From Rhizobium freirei PRF 81 (lineage in GTDB: Bacteria; Pseudomonadota; Alphaproteobacteria; Rhizobiales; Rhizobiaceae), in contig NZ_AQHN01000001.1 of NCBI RefSeq assembly GCF_000359745.1, forward strand, positions 1-64,000: DNA of 64,000 nt. Direction: 5' to 3'. How positions within the stretch are numbered: position 1 is the first letter of the stretch; each line of letters opens with the position of its first letter. The notes below the pieces were generated by a model. The model did no database searches, was not told the origin of the DNA, and saw only the letters and a program-made list of their open reading frames with translations. Below, piece after piece: positions 16,818 through 25,939 of the stretch. The position numbers were made by a program, and so were the translations under genes.

Positions 16818-18271
16818 CCGACCTTTACGACCTTATTGTTCCCGCAGGCATCGGCCTCGTCCTGATCCTCGGGATCGGCTTTGTCCTTGCCTCGCTCTAT
16901 GTCCGCTCCAGCCGGGATGAAGCCTATGTGCGGACCGGCCTCGGCGGTCAGAAAGTCGTGCTCGACGGCGGCTCCGTCGTCCTGCCGATCTTCCACTCGA
17001 TCGCCCGCGTCAACCTCAAGACCCTGCGCCTGGAAGTTCAGCGCGGCGAGAATGACGCACTGATCACCAAGGACCGCATGCGCGTCGATATCGGCGCCGA
17101 ATTCTACGTCCGCGTCAAACCCGACAGCTCGTCCATCGCCCTTGCCGCACAAACGCTCGGCAGCCGCACCAACGACAGCGAGCAGCTGCGCCAGCTGATC
17201 GAAGCGAAATTCGTCGATAGCTTGCGCTCTGTCGCGGCCACGATGAACCTAGACGCCCTGCAAGAGCAGCGCATGGACTTCGTCAAGGCGGTGCAGGATG
17301 CGGTTGGTTCCGACCTGCAATCCAACGGTCTCGAACTGGAATCGGTGTCGCTGACGCGCCTCGACCAGACCGATATCAAGCACTTCAATGCCAACAACTT
17401 CTTCGACGCCCATGGTCTTGCCGCGCTGACCCGCGTCACCGAGGCGCGCAAGAAGGAGCGCAACGAGGTCGTCCGCGATACCGAAGTAGCCATCGCCCAG
17501 AAGGACCTCGAAGCCCGTCAGCAGTCGCTGACGATCGAGCGGACGAAGCGCGAAGCCGAGCTGAACCAGCAGCGCGACATCGCCAACAAGTCCGCCGCGA
17601 CCCGCGCCGAAACCGCGCAGCAGGAACAGGCCGCCAAGCGTGCGGAAGAGGAAGCCCGCATCGCCGCCGAACAGGCGATTGCCGAACGCGAAGCCGCCGC
17701 TAAGCAGGCCCGCGAGTCCGCCAACATCGACTCGACCCGCGCCGTGCAGCAACGCGACACCGAAGCCCGCCGCGACATTCAGATCGTCGCGCAGGAAAGC
17801 GCCATTGCGGTCTCCAACAAGAGCCGCGAGGAGTCGGAAGCCAAGGCGAAGGCAGAGGCTGCCCGCGCACTCGCTATCGCTGCCGAAGAAAAGGTCGGCA
17901 CCGCCAAGGCCGTTGAGATTGCAGAACGTGAAAAGCAGATCGCCGTGATCGACGCGCAGAAGCGTGCGCAGACCCAGGCGACCGCCGTTACGATCGCTGC
18001 AGAAGCGGAAAAGCAGGCGGCGACAGACCAGGCGGATGCCATCAAGACGCTGGCAACGGCAGAAGCCGATGCCGCCATCATCAAGGCCAAGGGCATTCTG
18101 GAAACCGGTAAGGCGACGGCCGAAAGCGAGGCGCTGCTTAACGAAGCCCGCAACAAGCTCAGCCCCGCCATCATCGAATTCGAGATCACCCGCGAGCGCA
18201 TCCGCATCGTGCCAGCCGCTCTTGCCGAAGCCGTCAAGCCGATCGAGAAGATCTCCGACATCCCAGGATAG
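16814..18271 (+). CDS. yqiK: Flotillin-family scaffold protein (YqiK-like)
   Basis: A 485-residue flotillin organising membrane microdomains. One N-terminal membrane helix (about residues 9-29) is followed by an SPFH/Band 7 domain (about 35-200, with AYVRTGLGGQKVVLDGGSVV) and a long Ala/Glu-rich coiled coil of about 200 residues (repeated AEREAAAKQARESANI-like heptads). It ends in the conserved PAALAEAVKPIEKI tail. It is translationally coupled to the YqiJ-like protein and downstream of pspA. Both partners are known to act in envelope stress, so the operon probably maintains membrane integrity. Confidence 0.92.
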   Translation: MTDLYDLIVPAGIGLVLILGIGFVLASLYVRSSRDEAYVRTGLGGQKVVLDGGSVVLPIFHSIARVNLKTLRLEVQRGENDALITKDRMRVDIGAEFYVRVKPDSSSIALAAQTLGSRTNDSEQLRQLIEAKFVDSLRSVAATMNLDALQEQRMDFVKAVQDAVGSDLQSNGLELESVSLTRLDQTDIKHFNANNFFDAHGLAALTRVTEARKKERNEVVRDTEVAIAQKDLEARQQSLTIERTKREAELNQQRDIANKSAATRAETAQQEQAAKRAEEEARIAAEQAIAEREAAAKQARESANIDSTRAVQQRDTEARRDIQIVAQESAIAVSNKSREESEAKAKAEAARALAIAAEEKVGTAKAVEIAEREKQIAVIDAQKRAQTQATAVTIAAEAEKQAATDQADAIKTLATAEADAAIIKAKGILETGKATAESEALLNEARNKLSPAIIEFEITRERIRIVPAALAEAVKPIEKISDIPG

Positions 18272-19144
18272 TTCGTCCCGCCCTGGCGACCAGCTCCGGA
18301 GTGAAGCGTCGATAGGCCTCCTTATTAAGCGGGCGCCACAAGGAGTTCGGGCTCTCGCCAGCTTCTGGAATGATGGCGCAGCAGAGCGATACCACCATTT
18401 CGAACACCTCGCCCCTCGACAGGCTCTCCAGGTCGGAGTGAAGATAGCCGGATCCGGCCCTCCTCAGGCCCGGATCCGGATCGACCAACCCGGTCACGAA
18501 ATCCAGCGCCTCCTGGTCCGCCACCTCGACGAGCGGCTGAGGATATCCACCTTGACGAAGGTGTGGTACGCGATCAGGCGCAGCGTTCGGCCATCGACGC
18601 ATGTTATGTCCCGACCCTCTTCGATTATGGCAAAGTGGAAGCCGAGGCTTTGGTAGACTTCACGAGCGAGACGCAGCTTCAGCCTGTATTCTGGATCCGC
18701 AAGCCTATTGTCTCCAGGTCTCTTAACCTCGGCCACGATGGTGTGGAGATGGCCAGATCCTGTCGCACGCGGCGGCCATTCTAGCGCTGCAAGGCCGAAT
18801 GGGCGGTGCTCGTCGAGCAGAGCTGCAAGCCTTGCATCGGCCTGCATTTCGAGGTCAGGAAAATAGACCAGGGGGCGGCTGCGGCCCCAGACCACGATCT
18901 CAAGCCTGTGAGGCTGAGCAAGGAAGCTTTGCACGTAGGGCGACACCTCGCATATCTGCATAACCGAAACTTCTGCCGGTGATTCCTCAGGCATCGCCCT
19001 TCCTGACGCCTTAAAGGCTGGATACCTTCCAGTGGGTTTCTTATGCCTGCCAGTTATGATGTTCCGGATAGGCCCGCCGTCCGTCGAGCGGACGATCCTG
19101 GCGGAGATCACGCGCGCGGTGGCGCAGGACGCCGGGTGATGCAT
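18234..19144 (-). pseudogene. TnsA-like PD-(D/E)XK endonuclease, frameshifted
   Basis: The first frame (19144 to about 18545) reads as a TnsA/TnsA-like heteromeric transposase endonuclease: IVVWGRSRPLVYFPDLEMQA with catalytic Asp, IVAEVKRPGD with the ExK pair, then YRLKLRLAREVYQSLGFHFA. Near 18540-18560 the coherent reading jumps to another frame (QPLVEVADQEALDFVTGLVD, then SDLESLSRGEVFEMVVSLCC), which continues to 18234 and overlaps the flotillin end by 38 bp. The shift implies a broken gene unless it is a sequencing error or programmed. No TnsB, TnsC or TniQ gene is in the window, so this is an orphan. Confidence 0.5.
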
Positions 19145-19309
19145 CGATAGGCTCCTTCGCGACAGACCAGGCGAAAAATCTGACTGGTGATTTTTTGTAC
19201 GAGGACGCAGCTACACATGCTAAGTTAAGGTTCGGGCGCTTCGGAGCGGTAGTCTCTTCGAAAAACCCTCAATAAAGCTTCCAATACAATGAGCTGATTC
19301 GAAGGTAAA

Positions 19310-19786
19310 ATGAAGATGGAAAGTGATTTGGCTCATCGCCCGGTCGATCAGTCCGCTTCCGAAGTTCCTATGTACGACGAGGCAAGAGTGGACCAACTGG
19401 TCGAAAGCCTCGAGCAGGAATTGCGTGCGACCTGCGCGCGACTGGAGGCGATGCAAATTAAGAAAGCACGGCTCGAAGAGGCTCTAAGGGCGCTGACGTC
19501 TGATTCTCTGCCCCTTTCCAGCGCACCAAAGCGACGAAAGAAGCTTCATCTCAACAGCACGGCGCATCTGGTGCGCCGCCATACGTCTGAAATACTTCGT
19601 GATACCCGACGCCCGATGTCCGCGCTGGAGATCTATCAGGCAATGTCGTCCAAGGGGATTTCCTTGTCTGTCGAAAACCCGGTCAAGCAGATCGGAAGAG
19701 TTCTCTGGGGAGCGGAGGAATTCGTGCATACTGAGGGTGGATACTGGTTCTCTGACTTAGGAGTCGGCGCGCTTCGTGGATCATAG
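19310..19786 (+). CDS. Small coiled-coil plus winged-helix-like protein
   Basis: A 158-residue protein of unknown function. Residues about 20-60 are a coiled coil (VDQLVESLEQELRATCARLE). Residues about 85-150 look like a HARE/winged-helix DNA-binding module (PMSALEIYQAMSSKGISLSV, then LWGAEEFVHTEGGYWF). GAAGG precedes the ATG. It is upstream of, and divergent from, the TnsA-like remnant and is probably an island gene. Its base composition is less GC-rich than the core genes. DNA binding is inferred from the fold-like pattern only. Confidence 0.6.
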   Translation: MKMESDLAHRPVDQSASEVPMYDEARVDQLVESLEQELRATCARLEAMQIKKARLEEALRALTSDSLPLSSAPKRRKKLHLNSTAHLVRRHTSEILRDTRRPMSALEIYQAMSSKGISLSVENPVKQIGRVLWGAEEFVHTEGGYWFSDLGVGALRGS

Positions 19787-19803
19787 CCGCGCATCCCCGG
19801 AGA

Positions 19804-20005
19804 ATTGTCAACATTACAGACAGGACGCCCCGAATCCTTCAAATTATTCGAATAGGCGTATCCGTGGCTTCTTATCAACATGAAGGATTCGGCCTGCCTT
19901 GGGTTGCTATACTGCGGAATCGGCAGGCGACTTTGCACCTGCCGATTCCGCAGCCCGCATATGGAGCAGATCGACTCGCTAGGGGCAAACCCCATTGTTG
20001 ACAAT
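19804..20005. repeat. Nested inverted repeats
   Basis: Three concentric inverted repeats share roughly one centre. The outer arms are ATTGTCAACA (19804-19813) and TGTTGACAAT (19996-20005). The middle arms are CCGAATCCTTCA (19830-19841) and TGAAGGATTCGG (19881-19892). The inner is a 16-bp perfect hairpin, CTGCGGAATCGGCAGG (19912-19927) and its complement (19938-19953), with a 10-base loop. TGTTGACA-like ends are typical of transposon termini, so this may be a small non-autonomous element or two abutting ends. No gene is visible inside. Confidence 0.55.
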
Positions 20006-20128
20006 ATTGCCATCCGAGACTCACGCGGTTGATGGATTCGATACCGAGATCATGCACCGCTGCGATTTCGCATTCTTTGCGGTAGCTGGTCGACCCTGAA
20101 CACGCGCCTCGGCCGCAGCCGCGGTGAG

Positions 20129-20266
20129 ATGGAGGGCTTCGTCATCACCGTGGTCCGTCGCGCTGTGTTGGAACTGGAGACCCACAGTCATGAGCCTTTG
20201 CACGCGGACGACATGGACGCGTTCATCGAGTGGCTAAAGCAGCGCTCCGCGCAAAACCTCCCGTGA
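20129..20266 (+). CDS. Small ORF, possible gene 3' fragment
   Basis: A 45-residue frame reads MEGFVITVVRRAVLELETHS, then HADDMDAFIEWLKQRSAQNL, a soluble, protein-like helical sequence unlike the shadow frames around it. The same frame is open upstream to about 20027 without a start codon, so it may be the end of a longer, truncated gene. No family recognised. Confidence 0.35.
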   Translation: MEGFVITVVRRAVLELETHSHEPLHADDMDAFIEWLKQRSAQNLP

Positions 20267-20942
20267 AACCTTCACGAATCCAGCGGCGAGCCTAGGATCA
20301 CCTTTCTCCCAACGATGTGATCCGTAACCGGTGTTCCGCTCCCACGTTGTCCTCGCCGCCTTGATCTGTGATCGGCTTTCCTTGGACGAACAACGGGAGT
20401 TTCTCCATCGAGAATACATTGGAGGTTCTCACGTCCAGGGGTCTGGACGTGAGGTTCACCGGCACAGGCCGGACGAGGTGAAGGCGCAGATCGCTTCGGA
20501 GAGAAGTTCGCTATCGGCCCAAAGCGGACTTTAGCGGGCTGGGAGGTAGGCGCAGCTTCGCGCCCTCACTTCGGTCGTCTACGTGCGTTAGACGCCTCCC
20601 ACAAGCGGACATCGCGAGGACACGTCCTAGCGCCAATTGACAACTTCAAACGTAAGCGTTCGCATCTCGACACTGACCAACAGCGCCGCCAGCTTTTATT
20701 GCGCCACTGTCAGAAGATTAGTCATTTCCAATCAGAAGCGACAGCAAGGTTGATTCGTCGCCAACTGCAGATTTACCTAAAAAGTAATATTCTAACAGAG
20801 TTCAAGAATTCGTGAGGAGGGCCATCCTCAATCGTATCCCCGCACAGCCGTTTCTCTCACGGGTCCTGCTCAATAAGAGCATGTAAACGTTCGATGAAAT
20901 ACGTGTTTACTCGCTCAATGGCGGCACGCACCGGAAACCTAA
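20267..20942. other. Island intergenic stretch without a convincing gene
   Basis: This roughly 680-bp stretch holds only short frames that do not read like folded proteins, except a weak minus-strand frame near 20240-20350. It contains the inverted repeat CACGTCCAG/CTGGACGTG around 20430-20455. Composition is lower in GC than the core genes. I see no RNA gene or clear promoter. Confidence 0.4.
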
Positions 20943-21068
20943 AATGCTCGTCCAGCATGCTGCCGGGGATCGCCAGAGGCGGCGGAAGCGAAAGCAAATC
21001 GTAATAAAAGACAATATGAGCATGACTGCTTTTGGGCGCCAGACCGCAAGATCGGCCGTAGCTTCGAG

Positions 21069-22763
21069 GTGCTTGGTCGCATTGAGCGGCGTTATCGGTT
21101 ACCGGAAGGGTACTTTAAAGCGAAACTGCCGCATCCATCACGCTCGGCATCAGGGTTTAATCTCTCTGGTATCGATCCCGCGGAGCGACGGCGCATGGCA
21201 TGGCACCTGCCGGAGGATTTCAATTCGCTCTCGTTTCAGAAACGGGAGGAAATTGTCGAATGGGTTCGTCGGGTGGTCATCAGTGGATCGACCGATTATC
21301 GGCAATTTCAGGCGGCCGCAGTAAGGCAGCGTTACGCAATCCGCTTTCCCGGCGTTTCGTATGGAGGACAGGCGCCGCAGAACGGGAAGATTGCGGTACC
21401 TGTCGACGATGAGCAAGGGTGGATTGAGGATCCCGATCTTCTATCCGGCGTTATCGATGCGCCGCCGGCACTTGCCATGGAAATGGCAGATCTTGTGCGT
21501 TTCAAGACGTCGGCCCTGACATCTATTGGGTTTCAGCGCAACGGGATCTGGGCAGAGGATACCGCTTCTCAGAAGATCGAACATTTGGGGCTCATGTTCG
21601 GCGCACTGGCCGCTTCAAAGCAAGGCGAGGTCAGTGGGTACGGCGTGCCTGTTCGCCAACTGACCTTCGGCCTGCTTCTGTTTCCCGGCATCTGGGACTG
21701 GTATTTGCAGTGGCGGGAGAGTCGGCGCGGATTCTATACCACCTGGGAAGTGGATATGTTGCGCATTGCATTGGCTATCACCAAGCAGGATACCGGTTGG
21801 CTTCGGCAGCATCCGGAACTTCTCCAGCGGGTCCAGCCGATCTCTGGTCTCATCTCGCAAAGCGAAATCGATTATGCGAGGGACGACTGGCACGGTGCAT
21901 GTGCCGATTTTCATAAACACGCGTCACACAGGGTGAAGGAAATCCAGCGCATTGCCCGCGTGCACCGCGATCCATTCGAGCCAATCATGCCGGTGCTCGA
22001 GTCGGCGAGTCCCGTGGGCGAGTACCGCAAGATTACCGAAGAGATCCTTCGTCTTATGCCGGATGAAGGGCGCTACCCGCGCCCAGCCGCTGAAGCAGTG
22101 CGCTCCTTTTTGATGCTGCGGCTCGGATTGCATCTCGGTCTTCGGCAAAAGAACCTGCGCCAACTGATGTTGTGCCCGCGTGGTCAAACGCCCCGCTCCG
22201 AGCGTATTCTTGAGAAGATGAAACGTGGCGAAATCCGGTGGAGCGACACTCTTGGAGGCTGGGAAGTCCTTATCCCAGCAATCGCTTTCAAAAACGCACA
22301 CTCCTCGTTCTTCGGTGACAAGCCCTTCCGGTTGGTTCTTCCCGATTTGCTGGACCTCTACAAATACATTGACGCCTATGTCGAAACCCATCGGGCGGTG
22401 TTGTTGCGGACGGCGTCGGATCCGGGCACCTTCTTTGTCAAAACGGTGAAGACCACGAGCACAGAAGCCGCTTACGATATCACCAGCTTCTATGAGGCCT
22501 GGCGGCTCATTATTCAGCGATACGGCATCTATAACCCATACACGGGCCGAGGCGCGATCAAGGGGTTGCTACCTCATGGCCCCCACAATGTCCGCGATGT
22601 GCTGGCAACCCACATTCTTAAGCAGACGGGTTCCTACGAGCAGGCGAGCTACGCCATCCAAGACACTGCGGACATGGTGGCGAAGCATTACGGCCGCTTC
22701 CTGCCACAGGATAAGGCAGCTCTGGCCGCACGCATACTCAATCAGGTCTGGGAAGCTGCGTAA
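21069..22763 (+). CDS. Divergent tyrosine recombinase/integrase, 5' end uncertain
   Basis: A 564-residue protein whose C-terminal third carries the tyrosine-recombinase signature: Arg in LGLHLGLRQKNLRQLML (near residue 360), the HxxR box in PHGPHNVRDVLATHIL (near 508-523) and the Tyr nucleophile in VAKHYGRFL (near 543). The only available start is a GTG at 21069 with no good ribosome site. The same frame is open back to 20943 and reads convincingly (EHDCFWAPDRKIGRSFEV) but offers no ATG, GTG or TTG before 21069, so the true N-terminus is missing or shifted. It is probably the integrase of the island and may be inactive. Confidence 0.7.
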   Translation: MLGRIERRYRLPEGYFKAKLPHPSRSASGFNLSGIDPAERRRMAWHLPEDFNSLSFQKREEIVEWVRRVVISGSTDYRQFQAAAVRQRYAIRFPGVSYGGQAPQNGKIAVPVDDEQGWIEDPDLLSGVIDAPPALAMEMADLVRFKTSALTSIGFQRNGIWAEDTASQKIEHLGLMFGALAASKQGEVSGYGVPVRQLTFGLLLFPGIWDWYLQWRESRRGFYTTWEVDMLRIALAITKQDTGWLRQHPELLQRVQPISGLISQSEIDYARDDWHGACADFHKHASHRVKEIQRIARVHRDPFEPIMPVLESASPVGEYRKITEEILRLMPDEGRYPRPAAEAVRSFLMLRLGLHLGLRQKNLRQLMLCPRGQTPRSERILEKMKRGEIRWSDTLGGWEVLIPAIAFKNAHSSFFGDKPFRLVLPDLLDLYKYIDAYVETHRAVLLRTASDPGTFFVKTVKTTSTEAAYDITSFYEAWRLIIQRYGIYNPYTGRGAIKGLLPHGPHNVRDVLATHILKQTGSYEQASYAIQDTADMVAKHYGRFLPQDKAALAARILNQVWEAA

Positions 22764-22938
22764 TCGGACCGAGGAGCCGAATGCCGGATTCGATTTTGTG
22801 ATGCCCGCCTAACGCGCGACATTCCTGCGCTGATGTTCAATGCGCTACGGGATCAAAGGTAAGCGCGAATTTCGCCGCACCTTTTTGCATTGAGCGTGTT
22901 TTGGCATGAAGTGTCCACTTAACGGAGGTGGACACCAC

Positions 22939-23391
22939 GTGATTGAGAGCGATGAACAGAAACTGGCGGTGAGGCGGATTTTGCGCAACGGCCGCCGTCG
23001 ATACGATCCGGCGTCGAAAGAGCGGCTGGTTGCTGCCTGCCTGGAGCCCGGCGTGTCGGTATCGCGGCTTGCGCTTGAACATGGGATCAATGCCAACCTT
23101 CTTCGGAAATGGATAAAGACGGCCAAGGACGCCGTTGCTTTGCCGCCACCTGCGCTGTCGGCGTTCATTCCGGTTCAAGTCAGCGCTGCGCAGCACAGTT
23201 TGCCGATGCAGAGCAGTTCGGTGGGCTGGCCTGCTTTGCCTGGTGAGGAGCGGCTGTCGAGGTCGTCGCCACTCCCAGCCAAGGTGAGCGCGGCTTTGCC
23301 GAATGGCGTGAAGCTGACGCTGGAATGCGGTGATGTGGATGCATTGACGGCAATCATCGGAGCTCTCGGCCATGTTCAGACTGGGCGCTGA
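22939..23391 (+). CDS. tnpA: IS66 TnpA accessory protein
   Basis: A 150-residue protein with an N-terminal helix-turn-helix (RYDPASKERLVAACLEPGVS and SRLALEHGINANLLRKWIK, about residues 20-60), typical of IS66 OrfA. I prefer the GTG at 22939, with GGAGG 10 bases upstream; an ATG at 22906 is the alternative. Its 3' end overlaps tnpB by 20 bp, suggesting translational coupling. It is required with TnpB for efficient transposition in IS66-type elements (family knowledge). Confidence 0.85.
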   Translation: MIESDEQKLAVRRILRNGRRRYDPASKERLVAACLEPGVSVSRLALEHGINANLLRKWIKTAKDAVALPPPALSAFIPVQVSAAQHSLPMQSSSVGWPALPGEERLSRSSPLPAKVSAALPNGVKLTLECGDVDALTAIIGALGHVQTGR

Positions 23392-23725
23392 TCTCAACGT
23401 CTATCTGCATCGCGAACCGATCGACTTTCGCGCCGGCATCAACAGCCTTGCGGTCCTGGTGCAGGAGGTGATGGAGCTTGACCCGTTCGCGCCTGCGATC
23501 TTTGCGTTTTGCAATCGCCGCCGCGACCGGATGAAGTTGTTGTTCTTCGATCGGTCCGGTTTTGTGATGGTCCTGAAGCGCTTGACGGAAGACAGGTTCC
23601 GATGGCCACGCCGGGAGACTGCGGTGGTGACGCTTTCGACCGAGCAGCTCCACTGGATTCTCGACGGCATCGACATTGACGCGATGGTTCGCCATCCGGT
23701 GCGGCAATATCAAGTCGCTGGCTGA
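23372..23725 (+). CDS. tnpB: IS66 TnpB accessory protein
   Basis: A 117-residue protein with the near-invariant IS66 Orf2 sequence: YLHREPIDFRAGINSLAVLV (about residues 11-30), FAFCNRRRDRMKLLFFDRSG (about 45-64) and the LKRLTEDRFRWPR region. Full length and uninterrupted. It lies between tnpA and tnpC inside the element; its biochemical role in IS66 transposition is not settled. Confidence 0.92.
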   Translation: MFRLGADLNVYLHREPIDFRAGINSLAVLVQEVMELDPFAPAIFAFCNRRRDRMKLLFFDRSGFVMVLKRLTEDRFRWPRRETAVVTLSTEQLHWILDGIDIDAMVRHPVRQYQVAG

Positions 23726-23779
23726 AGGATATCGAATTGAGCGGTTGACGCGGCGGCATGCTTTCGATTCAAGAATCTG

Positions 23780-25345
23780 ATGAATCGAACTGGCGAACCG
23801 ACTGTTGAGGAGCTGATGGCGCGCATTGCCGCGCTGCAGGCGGAAAACCGTCAACTTGCCGAGCGCGTCGTCAAACTCGAGGAAGAGCTGGCGCTTGCTC
23901 GCTCACATCGTTTTGCGCCGAAGAGCGAAAAGCACATTGATCGCCTCTTCAATGAAGCCGAACAGGTCGCCGGTGAGGATGACAGCGAAGAAGGCGATGT
24001 CGTCGATCTTCCGGACACCGGCTTGCCGCCGGCAGAAAAGCAGGAAGGCAAGAAGCGCGGCCGCCGACCGTTACCGGAAAACCTGCCGCGCGAACGCGTC
24101 GAATATGACCTGCCCGACGATCAGAAGGCTTGCCCCTGCTGCCATCACCAAATGCATCGCATGGGTGAGGCCGTTAGCGAGCAGCTTCATATCGAGGTGA
24201 AGGCAAAGGTCCTTCAGAATGTGCGGTTCAAATATGCCTGCCGGAATTGCGACCGCACCGGCATCAACACGCCGGTCATCATTGCGCCGATGCCCGCGCA
24301 ACCCTTGCCGGGCAGCATTGCCACGGCCTCGACGCTAGCCTTCGCGTTGGTGCACAAATATGTCGATGGCACGCCACTCTATCGTCTGGCACAGGCCTTC
24401 GAGCGCGCCGGCGTTCCTGTCAGCCGCGGTGCTCTGGGGCACTGGGTGATCGGCTCGAGCGAGAAGCATCTCGTCCGCATCTATGACGCGCTGAAGCTGC
24501 GGCTTCGATCACAGTCTCTCATCCATGGCGACGAGACGACTGTTCAGGTCCTGAAGGAAAAGGACAGAGCGGCCACCGACACATCCTTCATGTGGGCTTA
24601 TCGCAGCGGTGAGGACAGTGCCGAGCCGATCGTGCTTCTCGATTATCAGCCGGGCCGCGGACAGATCTATCCGCAGGCCTTTCTCGGCGATTACCGCGGC
24701 ATATTGATGAGCGATGGTTATTCCGCCTGGCGCACGCTGGAGGGGGCCACCCACATTGGATGTATGGCCCATTCAAGACGGCGGTTTGTCAATGCTCTCA
24801 AGACGAGAAACAAACCCGGCGGCCCACCGGAGCAGGCCCTCAAGTTCTTCGAACAACTCTACCGGATTGAAAAGCAAGCGCGCGACGAAATACCGGATGA
24901 CGGCGAAACGCGAGATCATTGCATTCGCCGCTTTCGCCAGGAACATAGCGTTCCCATCCTGAATGCCCTGAAAAAATGGCTCGATGAAATCGCCCCGAAG
25001 GTCTTGCCGGACAGCAAGCTTGGCGATGCCATCTCCTACACGCTGAACCAATGGGAATATCTGACGCGTTACACAAATGATGGCAGGATGCCGATCGACA
25101 ACAACCTTCTGGAGCGTGACATCAGGATTTTTGCAACTGGCAGAAAAAGCTGGCTGTTCAGCGACACCGTCGATGGAGCAAAGGCCAGCGCCGTGGTCTA
25201 CAGCCTCATGCTGACATGCCGGGCTTGCGGCGTCGAGCCACTGGCCTACTTGCGCCACGTCCTCACCGAGTTGCCGCAGCGCGCCGACGACGCCGACATC
25301 TCTGACCTGCTGCCATTCAACTTTCCAAAGGCCGCAGCGGCCTGA
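23780..25345 (+). CDS. tnpC: IS66 TnpC transposase (DDE)
   Basis: The 521-residue DDE transposase. It has an N-terminal leucine-zipper-like segment (ELMARIAALQAENRQLAERV), a Zn-binding region (ACPCCHHQMHRMGE, then YACRNCDRTG), and a catalytic core with Asp in IHGDETTVQVL and in LMSDGYSAWRTLEG. The C-terminal catalytic Glu lies in DNNLLERDIRIFATGRKSW. The frame is intact to a C-terminal SDLLPFNFPKAAAA. Length and motif order are those of active IS66 transposases. Confidence 0.94.
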   Translation: MNRTGEPTVEELMARIAALQAENRQLAERVVKLEEELALARSHRFAPKSEKHIDRLFNEAEQVAGEDDSEEGDVVDLPDTGLPPAEKQEGKKRGRRPLPENLPRERVEYDLPDDQKACPCCHHQMHRMGEAVSEQLHIEVKAKVLQNVRFKYACRNCDRTGINTPVIIAPMPAQPLPGSIATASTLAFALVHKYVDGTPLYRLAQAFERAGVPVSRGALGHWVIGSSEKHLVRIYDALKLRLRSQSLIHGDETTVQVLKEKDRAATDTSFMWAYRSGEDSAEPIVLLDYQPGRGQIYPQAFLGDYRGILMSDGYSAWRTLEGATHIGCMAHSRRRFVNALKTRNKPGGPPEQALKFFEQLYRIEKQARDEIPDDGETRDHCIRRFRQEHSVPILNALKKWLDEIAPKVLPDSKLGDAISYTLNQWEYLTRYTNDGRMPIDNNLLERDIRIFATGRKSWLFSDTVDGAKASAVVYSLMLTCRACGVEPLAYLRHVLTELPQRADDADISDLLPFNFPKAAAA

Positions 25346-25663
25346 TCAACGCAGAAACCGTTCCCAAGTCGAACACCGCGCCGGAATCGCGGGCGTCAAC
25401 GTGCAGGGAAATGAGCGTTTACGATCAAAGCAAAAATGTCCTCGTTTGAATTTGGCGCCTATCGGGTTATATTTTTCGTCAGCAGCAGACAAAGATGCTT
25501 CCGGAAGGTCGCTGTTGCAAATGCACCTTTAGAAGGTGGGTACACCACGGTAAGGCACACACGTTCGGCGGCAACGCCATGGGAAGGGCTTCTTGCGGGA
25601 GCCTTTTTCGTTTCTATGGCCCTGAAAATCAGGGCCGGTGCTTCTCGCAGTATGGAGCAGGCG

Positions 25664-25918
25664 ATGTCAGATCCCATTGTCAAAGCGATCATTGCGGCCT
25701 GTATCGGTTTGCAGTTGCGTTGCCGTGAAAGGGTAATCGCTTTAACGCTCCCAATCGTCGAGGATGCTAGCTTACGATCCGCAATTGAGGTAACTCGTAA
25801 GAATGTCCGGTTCTCTCGCGAACGCGTGAAATCACTGACCGCTACTGAACTCTGCGATGAGATCAGGCGAAGCTCCGAGAGCCTCGATCAAGCCGATACG
25901 ACGCGGCCTACGAGATAG
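25664..25918 (+). CDS. Small hypothetical protein
   Basis: An 84-residue protein, MSDPIVKAIIAACIGLQLRC at the start and mainly helical and charged afterwards (IRRSSESLDQAD near the end). I chose the ATG at 25664 with GGAGCAGG just upstream; the frame is open back to 25436, but that part reads like non-coding sequence. A perfect hairpin, GGCCCTGA-AAA-TCAGGGCC, lies at 25618-25636 in the leader. No family is recognised. It sits just right of the IS66 insertion, in the island. Confidence 0.45.
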   Translation: MSDPIVKAIIAACIGLQLRCRERVIALTLPIVEDASLRSAIEVTRKNVRFSRERVKSLTATELCDEIRRSSESLDQADTTRPTR

Positions 25919-25939
25919 GGCATCCAGAATGCAGGACGA

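Larger units (their letters stand above)
22859..25422 (+). mobile_element. IS66-family insertion sequence, complete, 2564 bp
   Basis: The element begins GTAAGCGCGAATTTC and ends with the complement of GTAAACGCTCATTTC, imperfect terminal inverted repeats starting GTAA as in IS66. It is flanked by identical 8-bp direct repeats GATCAAAG at 22851-22858 and 25423-25430, the target duplication length expected for IS66. It contains intact tnpA, tnpB and tnpC in the usual order. It inserted between the recombinase gene and a downstream small gene. Perfect duplications and intact genes indicate a recent insertion. Confidence 0.93.
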
